DNA from: Oscillospiraceae bacterium
GTDB taxonomy: Bacteria; Bacillota; Clostridia; Oscillospirales; CAG-272
Assembly (NCBI GenBank): GCA_015064155.1
Contig: SVST01000016.1
Coordinates: 1-64,000, forward strand
DNA: 64,000 bases
Reading direction: 5' to 3'
In this document: one piece after another, positions 47,836 to 59,391 of the stretch
How the letters are laid out: each line of letters starts with the position of its first letter
How positions within the stretch are numbered: the stretch's first letter is position 1
Notes under the pieces: generated by a model
What the model was told of the DNA's origin: nothing
Seen by the model: only the letters and a program-made list of their open reading frames with translations
The model's database searches: none
Made by a program: the position numbers and the translations under genes

Positions 47836-48987
47836 TTATTCCATAAAGCCTTTCAAATGTCTGGCGCGGCTTGGATGACGCAGCTTACGCAGTGCCTTGG
47901 CTTCAATTTGACGAATACGCTCACGGGTAATGTCAAATTCCTTGCCAACCTCCTCCAGCGTTCGGGTTCTTCCGTCGTACAAGCCAAAGCGCAATTTAAT
48001 CACGTGCTCCTCACGGGGCGTCAGCGTATGAAGCTGCTTTTCCAGCTCCTCGCGCAAAATATTGGTTGAGGTCGCCTCGGCGGGAGAGGGTGTGTCGTCA
48101 TCGGGAATAAAATCTCCCAAGTGACTGTCCTCTTCTTCACCGATCGGAGTTTCCAAGGACACCGGATCCTGCGCGATCTTCATGATTTCGCGCACCTTTT
48201 CGGCGGTCATTCCCATCTTCTCACCGAGCTCCTCTGCAGTTGCCTCTCTTCCAAGCTCCTGCAGCATCTGACGCGAATAGCGAGATACCTTATGAATGGT
48301 TTCTACCATGTGCACGGGAATACGGATGGTTCTTGCCTGATCGGCAATCGCACGGGTGATTGCCTGACGAATCCACCACGTAGCATAGGTAGAAAACTTA
48401 TAGCCCTTGGTGTAATCGAACTTGTCCACAGCCTTCATCAAGCCGAGGTTTCCCTCCTGAATCAAGTCAAGGAAGAACATTCCGCGTCCAACGTACCGCT
48501 TGGCAATGCTGACAACCAAACGGAGGTTTGCCTCTACCAATTCGGTTTTTGCCGTATCATCTCCGTTCATCATGCGCTCGGCAAGCTCACGTTCACGCTC
48601 GGTGGTCAACAACGGAACCTTACCGATCTCCTTGAGATACAACCGAACCGGGTCGTCGATTGCAAGTCCCTCCTGCTCCAACACGCGTTCCATGTTCTCG
48701 CCGGCACCGAACTTTTCAACCTCGCTCTCGATTTCGTTCATTTCCTCGGTAGAAATCTCTCCGGCAAAGACAATTCCGTTATCCTCAAGCGTTTCGTAAA
48801 GCTTATCAATGCTGTCAACGTCGAAATTCATTTCCTCAAGTGCCTCATCCAAATCACTTGCGGACAGCTTCCCCTTTTTTCCTTTTTCGATCAGCGTATC
48901 CATGCTGGATTTTTTTTCGGGAGCCTTTTCCTGTTCTCCGACTTCCACTTCCTCGATCGCTGCTTCTTTTTCGTTCATCGTGTTCAT
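47836..48987 (-). CDS. rpoD: RNA polymerase primary sigma factor
   Basis: [88 protein letters not shown]. Confidence 0.98.
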   Translation of the reverse strand: MNTMNEKEAAIEEVEVGEQEKAPEKKSSMDTLIEKGKKGKLSASDLDEALEEMNFDVDSIDKLYETLEDNGIVFAGEISTEEMNEIESEVEKFGAGENMERVLEQEGLAIDDPVRLYLKEIGKVPLLTTERERELAERMMNGDDTAKTELVEANLRLVVSIAKRYVGRGMFFLDLIQEGNLGLMKAVDKFDYTKGYKFSTYATWWIRQAITRAIADQARTIRIPVHMVETIHKVSRYSRQMLQELGREATAEELGEKMGMTAEKVREIMKIAQDPVSLETPIGEEEDSHLGDFIPDDDTPSPAEATSTNILREELEKQLHTLTPREEHVIKLRFGLYDGRTRTLEEVGKEFDITRERIRQIEAKALRKLRHPSRARHLKGFME

Positions 48988-49003
48988 ATTTTCTGCCTTT
49001 CCT

Positions 49004-50773
49004 TTATGTAGATTTCCTTTTTTTTCGCAAATATTCGATTCGATCGGAAAGTGAGCTTTCCTTGACCGATTTTTGTTCCCGAATATCCCGCAAGACCTGC
49101 ACTGCCGAGCGAAAGACCGGCGGTCCGTTCTCGGTCAGCTGCTGTCTGGCGATCTCCATCCTTTGGATGCGTCCCATCTCGTCGGGAGAAAACTCCTCCC
49201 CCAACAGCTCCTCACGCAATCCGTGCTCGCTTCCGTGCATCCTCATAATCGCCGCAAAGACCCGACGGTTAAATTCGGTTACGAAATCGTCCGTTGACAG
49301 CTCGATTTCCCGCTTCTCCACCGCATGACGGTATTCTTCACGTAGCAAAAGAAGACCCAAAACCGTTTCCTCTGCCGTGGTGGCGCGAGGATCCCTTGCC
49401 GCCTCGGTATTGACTTGGTCCCCGTACTTTTTCACCGAAGCCTGCGCCTCTCGGCTCCTTTGCTGCGCCGCCGCACGGCTTTGCTTTTTTCGGGCTTGCT
49501 CCACCGTGTTCTTCAGAACGTCCACGGGCAGCTCTAAACGCGCCGATGCCTGCGAAAGATAAACCTCTCGCTCCACGGGTGACCAATACTCGGCAATCAA
49601 AGCGCAGATCTCGTTAGATGCCTTGATTTTGTCGGAGCCTACCGACAGATCGTACTTGGAAAAAATGCGCTCGGCTTTGTAGTCAAAGCCGGTTTTACTT
49701 TCCTCCAACGTACGGCGAAAACGATCCGCACCGAATTTCTTGATGTATTCGTCGGGATCCTTTGCACCGTTCAATTTGAGTACACGCACGTCCATTCCCA
49801 CTTCGCCCAGAATCCGCATTGCCTTGCTTGCCGCATTTTGTCCCGCCTCGTCGGCATCATACGAAATAACCACCTTTTGCGTGTACTTGGAAAAGATCCG
49901 CGCATGATCGGGAGTAATCGCGGTACCCAAGGTTGCAACGGCATATTCGAATCCCGCCTCATGCAAGGCGATCACGTCCATGTATCCCTCACATAAGATC
50001 ATTTTTTCGGCACAACAGTTTTTGGCAAAATTCAAGGCAAACAAATGCCTGCTTTTTTTGAATGCGGGAGTATCGGACGTATTGAGATATTTCGGCTTGG
50101 AATCATCCATCACTCGTCCGCCGAAGGCAACCACGTTTCCCGACGGATCGATAATCGGAAACATCACGCGGTTTCGGAACAGATCGTATGCCCGTCCGGT
50201 TTTTTGGCTTTTTCCGCACAGATATGCCGCAATCAATTCCTCGTCACTGTATCCCAACCGATGCATATGATCGGTCAAGGAATTCCAGCTGTTGGGAGCA
50301 AAGCCAAGACCGAAGTGCTTTACGGTTGCCACGGAAAGCTTTCGCTCCTCGCAAAAATAGTGCATGGCATCGCGTCCAAGGTTCCCGTCGAACAGACACG
50401 CGCGAAAGAACTTCGCCGCCTCAAGGTTCATTTCCAAAACCCGTTTTCTTGAAACGCCACCCCGATTTTCGCCGTCGTTCTCCTTGGGAAGCGGAAGTCC
50501 CGCACGCGTGGCAAGATATTCCACAGCGTCCGGAAAATCAAGATTTTCCGCTTTTTGCACGAAGGTAATCACACTTCCCCCCGCGTGACAGCCAAAGCAG
50601 AAAAACATTTTTTTGCCGGGAGATACCGAAAACGAAGGAGTTTTTTCGCTGTGGAAGGGACAGCGACCCAGCAGATTTGCGCCGCTTCGCTTCAATTCCA
50701 CGTATCTGCCGATCAACTCTTCGATATCGGTCCTATCCACAACCTCCTGTATAAAATTCTCGGGAAATCTCAT
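49004..50773 (-). CDS. dnaG: DNA primase
   Basis: Zinc finger [65 protein letters not shown]. Confidence 0.97.
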   Translation of the reverse strand: MRFPENFIQEVVDRTDIEELIGRYVELKRSGANLLGRCPFHSEKTPSFSVSPGKKMFFCFGCHAGGSVITFVQKAENLDFPDAVEYLATRAGLPLPKENDGENRGGVSRKRVLEMNLEAAKFFRACLFDGNLGRDAMHYFCEERKLSVATVKHFGLGFAPNSWNSLTDHMHRLGYSDEELIAAYLCGKSQKTGRAYDLFRNRVMFPIIDPSGNVVAFGGRVMDDSKPKYLNTSDTPAFKKSRHLFALNFAKNCCAEKMILCEGYMDVIALHEAGFEYAVATLGTAITPDHARIFSKYTQKVVISYDADEAGQNAASKAMRILGEVGMDVRVLKLNGAKDPDEYIKKFGADRFRRTLEESKTGFDYKAERIFSKYDLSVGSDKIKASNEICALIAEYWSPVEREVYLSQASARLELPVDVLKNTVEQARKKQSRAAAQQRSREAQASVKKYGDQVNTEAARDPRATTAEETVLGLLLLREEYRHAVEKREIELSTDDFVTEFNRRVFAAIMRMHGSEHGLREELLGEEFSPDEMGRIQRMEIARQQLTENGPPVFRSAVQVLRDIREQKSVKESSLSDRIEYLRKKRKST

Positions 50774-50800
50774 GCAATCTATCCTTTCAAAACAAATCCC

Positions 50801-51838
50801 TTAATGGGTCCACTCGCGCGGAATAAACAAAGCCTTATAGGTATCGATGGCATAACGGTCGGTCATGCCCGAAATAAAATCACAAACGCAACGCTCCACA
50901 CCGTCGGTTTCCACGTTGCCGAAATAGAAAGCAGGCATTTTTTCGGGATGCTCGGAAAAATAGCGGAAGAGCTGCCCGATCAATTCCTTTGCACGACCGT
51001 CCTGCGCCTTTGCAATCGGATTGGTATACACCGCATCGAACATAAATTGCCGCAATCGATCGGTAGCATCCTGAATTTCGGGTTTCATTTTGATCTCGTT
51101 CTGATCGGTGCTTTCCGTAACGATCGCGCCAACCATCGTGTTAATGCGCGCACTGTGCGTCTGTCCCAAAATTTCCCGCAAATCGGCGGGAACGTCCTCA
51201 CCGGTCAAAATTCCTCCGCGAATCGCATCGTCGATATCGTGATTGATATAGGCAATGCGGTCGGCAAATTTTACGATGACTCCCTCTAAGGTTGCCGCCA
51301 TGTGCTTGCCCGTATGGTTAACGATTCCGTTACGAACCTCCCACGTCAGATTCAAGCCCTTACCGTTATTTTCCAAGCGTTCCACCACGCGAAGACTTTG
51401 CTTGTAATGCGTAAAGTCCTCTGAATAATACTCCCGCATCGCATCCTCGCCCGAATGCCCGAACGGCGTATGCCCCAAATCGTGCCCGAGAGCAATCGCC
51501 TCGGTCAGATCCTCATTCAAATAAAGGGCTCTTGCAATGATCCGCGCGATCTGGGCAACCTCCAGCGTGTGTGTCATACGCGTGCGGTAATGGTCACCCG
51601 TGGGTGCTAAAAAGACCTGCGTTTTATACATCAAGCGGCGGAAGGATGCCGAATGAATGATACGGTCGCGGTCGCGTTGAAACGGAGTGCGGATATCGCA
51701 AGGAGTGCAAGGATACTCGCGCCCCTTGGAATCGGCGGTCAGACACGCATACCTTGAAAGGGTTTGCTTTTCTCGTTCCATAAACAGTTCGCGTAAGGTT
51801 GACACGGCAATCGCCTCCCGACAAAAATTCTGATTCAT
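50801..51838 (-). CDS. dgt: Deoxyguanosinetriphosphate triphosphohydrolase-like protein (HD domain)
   Basis: FQRDRDRIIHSASFRRLMYKTQVFLAPTGDHYRTRMTHTLEVAQIARIIAR; ALGHDLGHTPFGHSGE. Confidence 0.94.
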   Translation of the reverse strand: MNQNFCREAIAVSTLRELFMEREKQTLSRYACLTADSKGREYPCTPCDIRTPFQRDRDRIIHSASFRRLMYKTQVFLAPTGDHYRTRMTHTLEVAQIARIIARALYLNEDLTEAIALGHDLGHTPFGHSGEDAMREYYSEDFTHYKQSLRVVERLENNGKGLNLTWEVRNGIVNHTGKHMAATLEGVIVKFADRIAYINHDIDDAIRGGILTGEDVPADLREILGQTHSARINTMVGAIVTESTDQNEIKMKPEIQDATDRLRQFMFDAVYTNPIAKAQDGRAKELIGQLFRYFSEHPEKMPAFYFGNVETDGVERCVCDFISGMTDRYAIDTYKALFIPREWTH

Positions 51839-51916
51839 ATATAAGATACGCAAAAATTCGTCGAAATACTTTTTTATGGGGGATCTTTTTTCAAAAATCC
51901 CCCATAATTGATCATT

Positions 51917-52567
51917 TTATCGATAATCAAAGCGATGTCCGCGCACGCGCGGCTCGGTTTTTCCGCTGCTTGTTTCACGGACGAATCGAAACAGATCCTC
52001 CACAACCGCATCCTTCACGGAAAACAGCACGCTAACCCGATCCGAAAACACGGTATCGTCGGTGATGGCACCGAAGCGCGGAAGCTCTGCAAGATATTTC
52101 TGATACTCGGAATAGGAGCATTCAAGCTCCAGCTCGGTATATTGCTCGTAAGTAATGATATGTGCCGCCTCCAAGGCGAGCTTTGCGGTGTGAGAATACG
52201 CGCGAACCAAGCCGCCCGCCCCCAAAAGGATTCCGCCGAAATAGCGCGTTACCACAACGACCGCATCGGTGACTCCCGACTTGCGGATGGTTTCCAAAAC
52301 CGGAACGCCCGCAGTGCCCTGAGGCTCTCCGTCGTCCGAATAGCGCGCAACGATCTCGCCCTTCATCAAATAAGCCCATACGTTATGCCGCGCATCCATA
52401 TATGCGGATTTCTGACGCTTGACGTATGCCTCTGCCTCTTCCTCGCTTTTGACGGAGATCGCATGCCCGATAAACACCGATTTCTTCTCGGTAAATTCCG
52501 CTTCTCCCTCGTGTTCCAAAGTCGTATATAAAACAGCCACGGTCAATCCTCCTTGGGTTCGGTCCAT
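51917..52567 (-). CDS. YigZ/IMPACT family protein
   Basis: KKSVFIGHAISVKSEEEAEAYV, YSDDGEPQGTAGVPVLETIRKSGVTDAVVVVTRYFGGILLGAGGLVRAYS. Confidence 0.93.
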   Translation of the reverse strand: MDRTQGGLTVAVLYTTLEHEGEAEFTEKKSVFIGHAISVKSEEEAEAYVKRQKSAYMDARHNVWAYLMKGEIVARYSDDGEPQGTAGVPVLETIRKSGVTDAVVVVTRYFGGILLGAGGLVRAYSHTAKLALEAAHIITYEQYTELELECSYSEYQKYLAELPRFGAITDDTVFSDRVSVLFSVKDAVVEDLFRFVRETSSGKTEPRVRGHRFDYR

Positions 52568-53826
52568 TCGGGGTCAAAGCGACGCAGCATTCCATGCACG
52601 CGTGCATCCACGACCGCCGTTACCAGCATTTTCTCCGCACCGTATTCCACGTCCTCTACGGTTGCCTCGCGGTAAAGCGTATTGAGTGCCGCCCCCTCTC
52701 CGTTCGGGATATGGAACACCACGGTTCGCTTTCCGTCATGCAAAATTTCCTGCAAGGCTTCGGTCAACCGATCGATCCCCTGTCCGGTTTTCGCCGATAC
52801 CGCAACCATTCTTGCGCGTTCGGCGGGAACGCCGATGGAGGGAAGACCGCAGGCCCCGAGATCACATTTGTTCAAGACGTACAAGGTCGGTTTATCGGAA
52901 GCTCCCAGCTCCTCCAAAAGCTTCTCGGTAACCTCCAGCTGTGCGCGATATTCGGGATCGGACACGTCGATTACGATCATCAACACGTCGGCATAGACCG
53001 CTTCGTCCAAGGTCGATTGAAATGCCTTGATCAGATGGTGCGGCAATTTGCGGATAAAGCCTACGGTATCGGTCAAGAGGACACCTTCTCCCGTGGGCAA
53101 TTCGAACTTACGGGTCGTGGGATCGAGCGTTGCGAACAGCTTGTCCTCGGCAAGAATCCCCGCGTCTGTCAAATAGTTCAAAAGGGTTGATTTCCCCGCA
53201 TTCGTATATCCCACGATAGCGATCTTCGGCACGCCGCTGCGGTCACGCGCCGCACGCATCGTCTGACGGTTTTTGTCCAGAATCCGAAGCTCCGACTCCA
53301 AAGCCACAATGCGATGCTTCATGTGGCGGCGGTCCGACTCCAGCTTGCTCTCACCCGGACCGCGCGTTCCGATTCCGCCGCCCAGGCGCGACAGATCCTT
53401 TCCCTGCCCCGTCAGGCGCGGTGCGGTATACTTCAGCTGTGCCAATTCGACCTGCAGCTTTCCCTCGCGGCTGACGGCATGCAGCGCAAAAATATCGAGA
53501 ATCAGCATGGAACGGTCGATCACGCGCACGTCGTTGCCGATATCCTCTTCCAAATTGCGAATCTGCGAGGGAGAAAGCTCCTCGTCAAACACAACGAGCT
53601 CAATCTCGTTTAACGAGCAAAGTGCGGAAAGCTCGCGCACCTTGCCCGAGCCGATCAGCGTACGAGGATCAGGCTTCTCCTTGTTTTGCACCAATCGCGC
53701 AAAACAAACACCGCCCGCGGTATCCAAAAGCCGTTCCAATTCGTCAAGGCTTTTTTCAAGCTCCTCGGCATCGTCGTCCCCCGTGCAGATCCCAACCAAA
53801 ATTGCTTTTGATTTTGTGTATTCCAT
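52543..53826 (-). CDS. hflX: GTPase HflX
   Basis: DEELSPSQIRNLEEDIGNDVRVIDRSMLILDIF, GGIGTRGPGESKLESDRR, IVGYTNAGKSTLLNYLT, LTDTVGFIRKLPHHLIKAFQSTLDE. Confidence 0.96.
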   Translation of the reverse strand: MEYTKSKAILVGICTGDDDAEELEKSLDELERLLDTAGGVCFARLVQNKEKPDPRTLIGSGKVRELSALCSLNEIELVVFDEELSPSQIRNLEEDIGNDVRVIDRSMLILDIFALHAVSREGKLQVELAQLKYTAPRLTGQGKDLSRLGGGIGTRGPGESKLESDRRHMKHRIVALESELRILDKNRQTMRAARDRSGVPKIAIVGYTNAGKSTLLNYLTDAGILAEDKLFATLDPTTRKFELPTGEGVLLTDTVGFIRKLPHHLIKAFQSTLDEAVYADVLMIVIDVSDPEYRAQLEVTEKLLEELGASDKPTLYVLNKCDLGACGLPSIGVPAERARMVAVSAKTGQGIDRLTEALQEILHDGKRTVVFHIPNGEGAALNTLYREATVEDVEYGAEKMLVTAVVDARVHGMLRRFDPEWTEPKED

Positions 53827-53867
53827 AAAAACCCCCTTAACGGTTTGGGTAACATTCGTATCAAATA

Positions 53868-53900
53868 ATAACGGGCGAGCCATTGCGACTCGCCCGTTTA
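53868..53900 (-). terminator. Hairpin downstream of rpmE
   Basis: AACGGGCGAGtcgcaatggCTCGCCCGTTATT on minus strand. Confidence 0.6.
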
Positions 53901-53922
53901 TCAGGAAACCCGACGAAAGATA

Positions 53923-54138
53923 TTACTTCTGAGAGGAAGCAAGTCTCTTCTTGAACTTATCCACACGTCCGCCGGCGTCAACAAACTTCTGCTTACCGGT
54001 AAAGAAAGGATGGCACTTGGAGCAGATATCAACTCTCAAATCACCGCCCTTGGTGGACTTGGTTTCAACAACCTCGCCGCAAGCGCATCTGATGGTGCAT
54101 ACTTCGTAGTTAGGATGGATTCCGTCTTTCATTTTCAT
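53923..54138 (-). CDS. rpmE: 50S ribosomal protein L31, zinc-binding form
   Basis: [71 protein letters not shown]; four Cys retained. Confidence 0.97.
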   Translation of the reverse strand: MKMKDGIHPNYEVCTIRCACGEVVETKSTKGGDLRVDICSKCHPFFTGKQKFVDAGGRVDKFKKRLASSQK

Positions 54139-54234
54139 GTACCTCTTTTCAAAAATTTGATGTTCTTTGACATCGAGAATCACGTCATGCGTGACAAACA
54201 AAGGTATTATATCACAACAAAGCGAAAATTGCAA
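54139..54234 (-). promoter_or_regulatory. rpmE promoter and short leader
   Basis: TTGCAA (54229-54234)-17 bp-TATAAT (54206-54211); leader with TCACGcatgaCGTGA hairpin. Confidence 0.6.
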
Positions 54235-54256
54235 GGGGTTTTCAAAAGTTTTTTGA

Positions 54257-55843
54257 TTATTTTTCAGAAATCGAAGCAGATGACACACCAATCGGCAATT
54301 CCAGGAAGGACCGATCCAAAATGACGGTATTCGTGGAGATTCGTGCTGTTGTCTGTTCGGCAAAGAGCCCTCGCTGATTGGTATGCGGTACGTAATGCGG
54401 ATATGCCGACGAGGAAATATCGATGCGAAGCTTTTCGCCATTTTGAACGACAAACGCGTGCTCGTCAAAGGAAAAATCCATTTCCAGTGTATCCCCCGGA
54501 CGGTACGCTGCATCAAAGTTGGAAATTTGGTTGATGTCATCTCGCAAGCCGTAGTCGCCCCCCTCCTTACAAAGACTCAGGCGCAGATAAAAGCAGGTAT
54601 CCTCACAATCCGATTGAACCGTCAGCTTCGCTTTGATCTTCCCTTTTACGAACGTATCCTCGGAAAACGGCTCGGTATACAAGCTGATCACATCATACCT
54701 TGCGTTCGGTTGGTTCTGCCATGCGTTTCCACCGAGATTTGTGGAAAGTCCCCCTTGGAAACTTGCAGGCGCATAGGGGTTGTATTTGTAGGTAACAGAC
54801 CCTTTCCCAAGCACGAGCTTTTTCGTCTGTCCGGCATCGTAAAAATCGTCACAGCACCACTTGTTGTCAAACAGCTTGTAATAAGTCACCTTGCCCCTTG
54901 CAAACGGCGGCTCGCATTTTCCGCGAACCGAGTCCGCCCATCGCACCGGATATAAATCAAATTTCTCTTTCAAAACGCCGTTTTCAAAAAAGATCGGCTG
55001 ATCGGTTCCCTTTCCGCCGTGTTCAAAAGGATGGACGGCAAGGGCAGATTGTGCGCGTGTTTGGTCGTCCAGCCCATGCCACATATCAAACACGCCGCCC
55101 GCATAAATGTCGTAAAATCCCGTTACCAAGAGGATGGGAATGTTTGCATGCTTTATGGCATCGTGTGCTTCACCGCCGCCATAGCGTGTTTGCCAAAAAG
55201 GATCGTTTCTGTCGGGATGGCGCAGGATCTCGTCAAAATCCTCGGCGGACTCCCCCAGCACGGTCTTTGAAAACTCTGACAGAGGCAGCATACGGTACGA
55301 ATCGGTGGTATAGCTTTTTTTCAGCTTGCTCTTGTGCTTGTACATCTTGACGTACCACTCACCGTGCAACCCCATTTTGTAAAACCCGTTTCGATAGTTG
55401 CAGTTATAGCGCTCGCAATCCTGCACCTCAAGAATGGCTCCTCGAATGTCGGGTGCAAACGGCGCGGTTACAAAGTGGACCGACGAGGTATAGCTCCCGC
55501 CATACAAATAAAGCTCTCCGTTGTAAAACGGTTGTGTTCGAATCCAATCCTGCAAGAACAGCCCGTCCTCGCGCTCGTAAATGTACGGAACACAATCTCC
55601 ACTGCTCTTTCCTCTGCCGCGGCAATGCTGAAAAACAACCGCGTAGCCGTGCTCCACCCAAGCCGCGTAATGCGAAAGCCGTTGCTCACAGACCTCTTCC
55701 TCCGAAAGCAGCTCTTCCGCGTCGACGTAAGGGGAGCGATAAATCATCGTCGGAAACCGCCCCTTGTCACTTGGCAAACAAATCACGGTAAACAACTCGG
55801 CTCCCGCATATTCCAAATAGCGGAATTGAACGATCGGTTTCAT
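54257..55843 (-). CDS. CocE/NonD family hydrolase (X-Pro dipeptidyl-peptidase-like)
   Basis: [74 protein letters not shown]. Confidence 0.9.
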   Translation of the reverse strand: MKPIVQFRYLEYAGAELFTVICLPSDKGRFPTMIYRSPYVDAEELLSEEEVCEQRLSHYAAWVEHGYAVVFQHCRGRGKSSGDCVPYIYEREDGLFLQDWIRTQPFYNGELYLYGGSYTSSVHFVTAPFAPDIRGAILEVQDCERYNCNYRNGFYKMGLHGEWYVKMYKHKSKLKKSYTTDSYRMLPLSEFSKTVLGESAEDFDEILRHPDRNDPFWQTRYGGGEAHDAIKHANIPILLVTGFYDIYAGGVFDMWHGLDDQTRAQSALAVHPFEHGGKGTDQPIFFENGVLKEKFDLYPVRWADSVRGKCEPPFARGKVTYYKLFDNKWCCDDFYDAGQTKKLVLGKGSVTYKYNPYAPASFQGGLSTNLGGNAWQNQPNARYDVISLYTEPFSEDTFVKGKIKAKLTVQSDCEDTCFYLRLSLCKEGGDYGLRDDINQISNFDAAYRPGDTLEMDFSFDEHAFVVQNGEKLRIDISSSAYPHYVPHTNQRGLFAEQTTARISTNTVILDRSFLELPIGVSSASISEK

Positions 55844-55871
55844 ACTCTTCCCACTCCTCTAAACAGCATTC

Positions 55872-56597
55872 TCAAAGCTTTTTCAGCCACGTTTCGATCA
55901 AATCGGCTGTGAAATCGTATCCTTTTTTGGTCAAATGCTGCCCGTCGCAATAGTATCCCGTGTTTTCCGCGTGATTCTCTTCTTTTGGTTTCGTTGCATC
56001 ATACATATACGGAAGATACGGATTGAGGTAGCATCCGTTCCAAAGATCGATGTACGGGATTCCCCACTTTTTGCAGATTTCTACCGCACGGTCAAAATAG
56101 ATGCGGCGGTTTTCGTATTCCGCGCTTCCGCAAGCAGCCATTTTTTGTGCTACGATAAAGCCGATCTTTTTATCCATCCAATACTTCGTTGCTCTGTAAA
56201 AAACGCTCTCCAGCGCACCGCAGAAGGTGTTTCTGTCGTAATTGCCGCTGTAATCGGACTTCTCAAAGCTACCAAGCTTGGTCGGCTTGTCCCCGAAAAC
56301 CGCATTTCCGAGCAGATCGGCATCATTCGTACCGCCTTCAAGGATGACGTAATCGGCATTGGGATACTCCTCAAACATTAAATCAAGGGTACCTGACACA
56401 GAATGTCGCACCTTTCCCGTTTGCCGTAAAACGTTGGATTCGGCAACCGTTCCGCCTCCAACCGCATAATTTTTATATTGCATGGCATTCCGTTCCGCAA
56501 TACGAGTTGCCCAGCTTCCCTCTCTCTCTGACCCCGCGCAAATAGAATCGCCGTTCCAAAGAATCGTTTTTCCGTACAGTCGATTATTGTTTTCCAT
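55872..56597 (-). CDS. SGNH/GDSL hydrolase
   Basis: ILWNGDSICAGSEREGSWATRIAE, VILEGGTNDADLLG, YCDGQHLTKKGYDFTADLIETWLK. Confidence 0.9.
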   Translation of the reverse strand: MENNNRLYGKTILWNGDSICAGSEREGSWATRIAERNAMQYKNYAVGGGTVAESNVLRQTGKVRHSVSGTLDLMFEEYPNADYVILEGGTNDADLLGNAVFGDKPTKLGSFEKSDYSGNYDRNTFCGALESVFYRATKYWMDKKIGFIVAQKMAACGSAEYENRRIYFDRAVEICKKWGIPYIDLWNGCYLNPYLPYMYDATKPKEENHAENTGYYCDGQHLTKKGYDFTADLIETWLKKL

Positions 56598-56739
56598 ACC
56601 GCAAAATCTCTCTTTCGTTATCAATCAATCTAACACGTTTATTATAACGCATTTTCGCTACCGTGTCAATCACTTTCCGCCGATTTTCCAAAAACACGGG
56701 CAGATGCGTTTTTTGCGCACCTGCCCCTATAAGAAGGTC

Positions 56740-58050
56740 TTATCCGCTTCGCGGCTTCCCCTTGTTCCGATTGGCGGGATTTTCGATCAACCGTCCGTCC
56801 TCGGTAAAGCGCGAGCCGTGGCACGGGCAATCCCATGAATGCTCCAAGCGATTATATTTCAGCGCACACCCAAGATGCGGACATCGCGGAACGGTAGGGG
56901 TTAAAATCCCCTTTGCCGACTCAAGCAAATTCACAGCGGTTTGCCAATGCAACACCGAGCGCGACGGATCATAAACCTCTGCATACGGATTTTTTCGATC
57001 GGTCACGAGATCTGCAAGCAGCATTGCCGCCACCATAGACGAGGTCATCCCCCATTTGTTGTAGCCCGTTGCAACGTATACGTGCGGCATTTTCTTGGAA
57101 TATTGACCGATATACGGAAGACCGTCAAGCGTCATACAATCTTGCGTTGCCCAACGGTAGCGGACTTGAGCATTGGAATAATGCCCCCTTGCAAATTGCT
57201 CCAATTCATGCCAGCATCCGCCCCGTTTGCCGGTTCGGTGTGCGCCGCCTCCCAACAGCAGCATCCCGTCGTAGTTGCGAAAGCTCAATCCATCCATCGC
57301 GGCATCGACGTACATACCGCCAAGATTCGGTGCGTCCTCCAACCCCAGCACGTAGGATCGGTGCTGGTACATTTTCAAAAAATACAGCCCGTGCCGATTG
57401 ATAAACGGAAAATGCGTTGCCACAACCACTCGTTTGGCACGAATGCCTCCGTGATCGGTCCGCGCACCGTTCGGGGTGAGCTCGACAACACGCGTATTCT
57501 CAAAGATCCGCAGCCTTTTTGCCAGTGCGTATGCCAGCTTCAACGGGTGAAATTGCGCCTGCTGCGGCACGCAAACAGCCCCCTCGGTGCCAAAAGGCAG
57601 AGGCAAGTGCTCTGCAAAACGAGCCGTTCCTCCCAAGGCGTTAATCGCGCTGACCTCTTCCTCCAGGCTGCGGCGATCCTTCTTGGCATACACGAAGGAA
57701 TCAACCTCTTCCCAATCACAAAAATAATCGGCACAAAGCTTGCGGTATTCCTCCAGTGCCTCGGTTTGGGAACGCAAGTAGCCTTGCGCGACCGTTTTTC
57801 CAAGTCTGCACAGCGTTTTCTCATAAAAAAGCCCGTGCTGAATTGTCAGCTTGGCGGTGGTGTTTTGCGTAACGCCTCCGCAGATCTTCTCCGCCTCGCA
57901 GAGAATGCAATCCACACCGCGCTTTTGCAGCATATACGCGCATAAAATTCCGGTCATTCCTCCGCCGATAATCAACACGTCGGTCCTTTGATCTCCACAC
58001 AACGCTTCAAATTCAGGCTTTCTCACAGTATCGCGCCAAACAGATTTCAT
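56740..58050 (-). CDS. FAD-dependent oxidoreductase with C-terminal Rieske [2Fe-2S] domain
   Basis: DVLIIGGGMTGILCAYMLQKRGVDCILCEAEKICGGVTQNTTAKLTIQHG; Rieske CPHLGCALKYNRLEHSWDCPCHGSRF. Confidence 0.92.
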   Translation of the reverse strand: MKSVWRDTVRKPEFEALCGDQRTDVLIIGGGMTGILCAYMLQKRGVDCILCEAEKICGGVTQNTTAKLTIQHGLFYEKTLCRLGKTVAQGYLRSQTEALEEYRKLCADYFCDWEEVDSFVYAKKDRRSLEEEVSAINALGGTARFAEHLPLPFGTEGAVCVPQQAQFHPLKLAYALAKRLRIFENTRVVELTPNGARTDHGGIRAKRVVVATHFPFINRHGLYFLKMYQHRSYVLGLEDAPNLGGMYVDAAMDGLSFRNYDGMLLLGGGAHRTGKRGGCWHELEQFARGHYSNAQVRYRWATQDCMTLDGLPYIGQYSKKMPHVYVATGYNKWGMTSSMVAAMLLADLVTDRKNPYAEVYDPSRSVLHWQTAVNLLESAKGILTPTVPRCPHLGCALKYNRLEHSWDCPCHGSRFTEDGRLIENPANRNKGKPRSG

Positions 58051-58156
58051 CGATATCACCTCTTCGAAAACCAGTATTCCCAAAAAGGTCACTTTTCATA
58101 GCAAATAACGAAAAACGCGCGGATTTTACAAGGAAAACCACACGCGTTTACGCAAG

Positions 58157-59308
58157 TTATATGTAATATGCAACGGCAGCCAAGCGTTTTGCCGATTCTC
58201 CAAGAGATTTCAGATAAGCAAACTCGTTCGGACTGTGAATTTTTCCTCCCTCAACCCCCAAAGAATCTATACACGGGATTCCGAATGCCGTAATGTCTGC
58301 CGCATCTGAGCCGCCTTTTCGCTTTGCAGCTTTCAGGACAGGAAGCCCCGTCTGTTCAAAAATACGATTCATATCCTCCAACAACGCGCGATTACGCGCA
58401 CAGTCTTCCATCGTCAACCGATATCCCTTGTGCCAAACGGAACAGGTACAGCCCTTGACATGCTCGGTTGCCGCCAGCTTTTGCACATAGTCACAGATCC
58501 ACTCGTATTGCTCCATCGTGGCAAAACGGACATTCGCCTTGAAGACACATTTTCCAGGGACGGTATTCGGAACGCTTCCGCCACTGATAACCCCACAGTT
58601 ACAGGTCAAGCCATCATCATCCTTGAACTTATCCAATTCCAAGATTTTATATGCCGCATCAACGATCGCATTTGCACCCTTGGTTGCACAATTTGAGGAA
58701 TGTGCCTCTTCTCCCGTAACGGTAAAGGTGAAAGTGACAATCCCCTTTCTGATCAGACATGCCTCTCCGACAGTCCCACCCTCAAGATTCAAAAATGCAA
58801 TTGAATCCTTGGCTTTTTCGCAAATATAGCGGATGGTTTGCTTTTGGCTCGGTATGCTTCTCTTCTCTTCATCACTTTGCAAAAGAAGCTGTACGGGACG
58901 CGCGCAAAAACCGGATCGCGCCAGTGCCTCCATCGCAAGAAAAGCGGCAACAATTCCCCCCTTGCAATCGGTAACACCGGGTCCGTAGATCTTTTCTTCG
59001 TCTACGTGTACAGCAGGTGTCCCAAAGGAACCGATCGGATGCACCGTATCCATATGTGCGGAAAAGCTGATCGGTGCTGCCTTGGCATCGGGGTTCATGG
59101 TAATACAAACAGCATTCCCCGCAACCGGATGTTCCATCACTTCGACTGCCCAAGCATGTTGTTTGGCATGCTCAATGCAATAATCCCCCACCGCATCAAC
59201 GCCTGCCTTGCAATCGGTGGGGCTTTCGATATTACAAATATCTTCCCAAAAGGTAAGGTAAGAAGGATATAATTCATCAATCGTTTGGAACAGCTTTTCG
59301 GAATTCAT
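58157..59308 (-). CDS. M20 family metallopeptidase
   Basis: ISFSAHMDTVHPIGSFG, YGPGVTDCKGGIVAAFLAMEAL, AHSSNCATKGANAIVDAAYKI, GGSDAADITAFGIPCIDSLGVEGGKIHSPNEFA. Confidence 0.93.
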   Translation of the reverse strand: MNSEKLFQTIDELYPSYLTFWEDICNIESPTDCKAGVDAVGDYCIEHAKQHAWAVEVMEHPVAGNAVCITMNPDAKAAPISFSAHMDTVHPIGSFGTPAVHVDEEKIYGPGVTDCKGGIVAAFLAMEALARSGFCARPVQLLLQSDEEKRSIPSQKQTIRYICEKAKDSIAFLNLEGGTVGEACLIRKGIVTFTFTVTGEEAHSSNCATKGANAIVDAAYKILELDKFKDDDGLTCNCGVISGGSVPNTVPGKCVFKANVRFATMEQYEWICDYVQKLAATEHVKGCTCSVWHKGYRLTMEDCARNRALLEDMNRIFEQTGLPVLKAAKRKGGSDAADITAFGIPCIDSLGVEGGKIHSPNEFAYLKSLGESAKRLAAVAYYI

Positions 59309-59391
59309 TGCGATCTCCCCGTTTCATTTTTCTCGCTTCTATTATAGCAAAGAAAATCGCCAAAGTCAACCCCCTGAACAACAGAAAAGCA

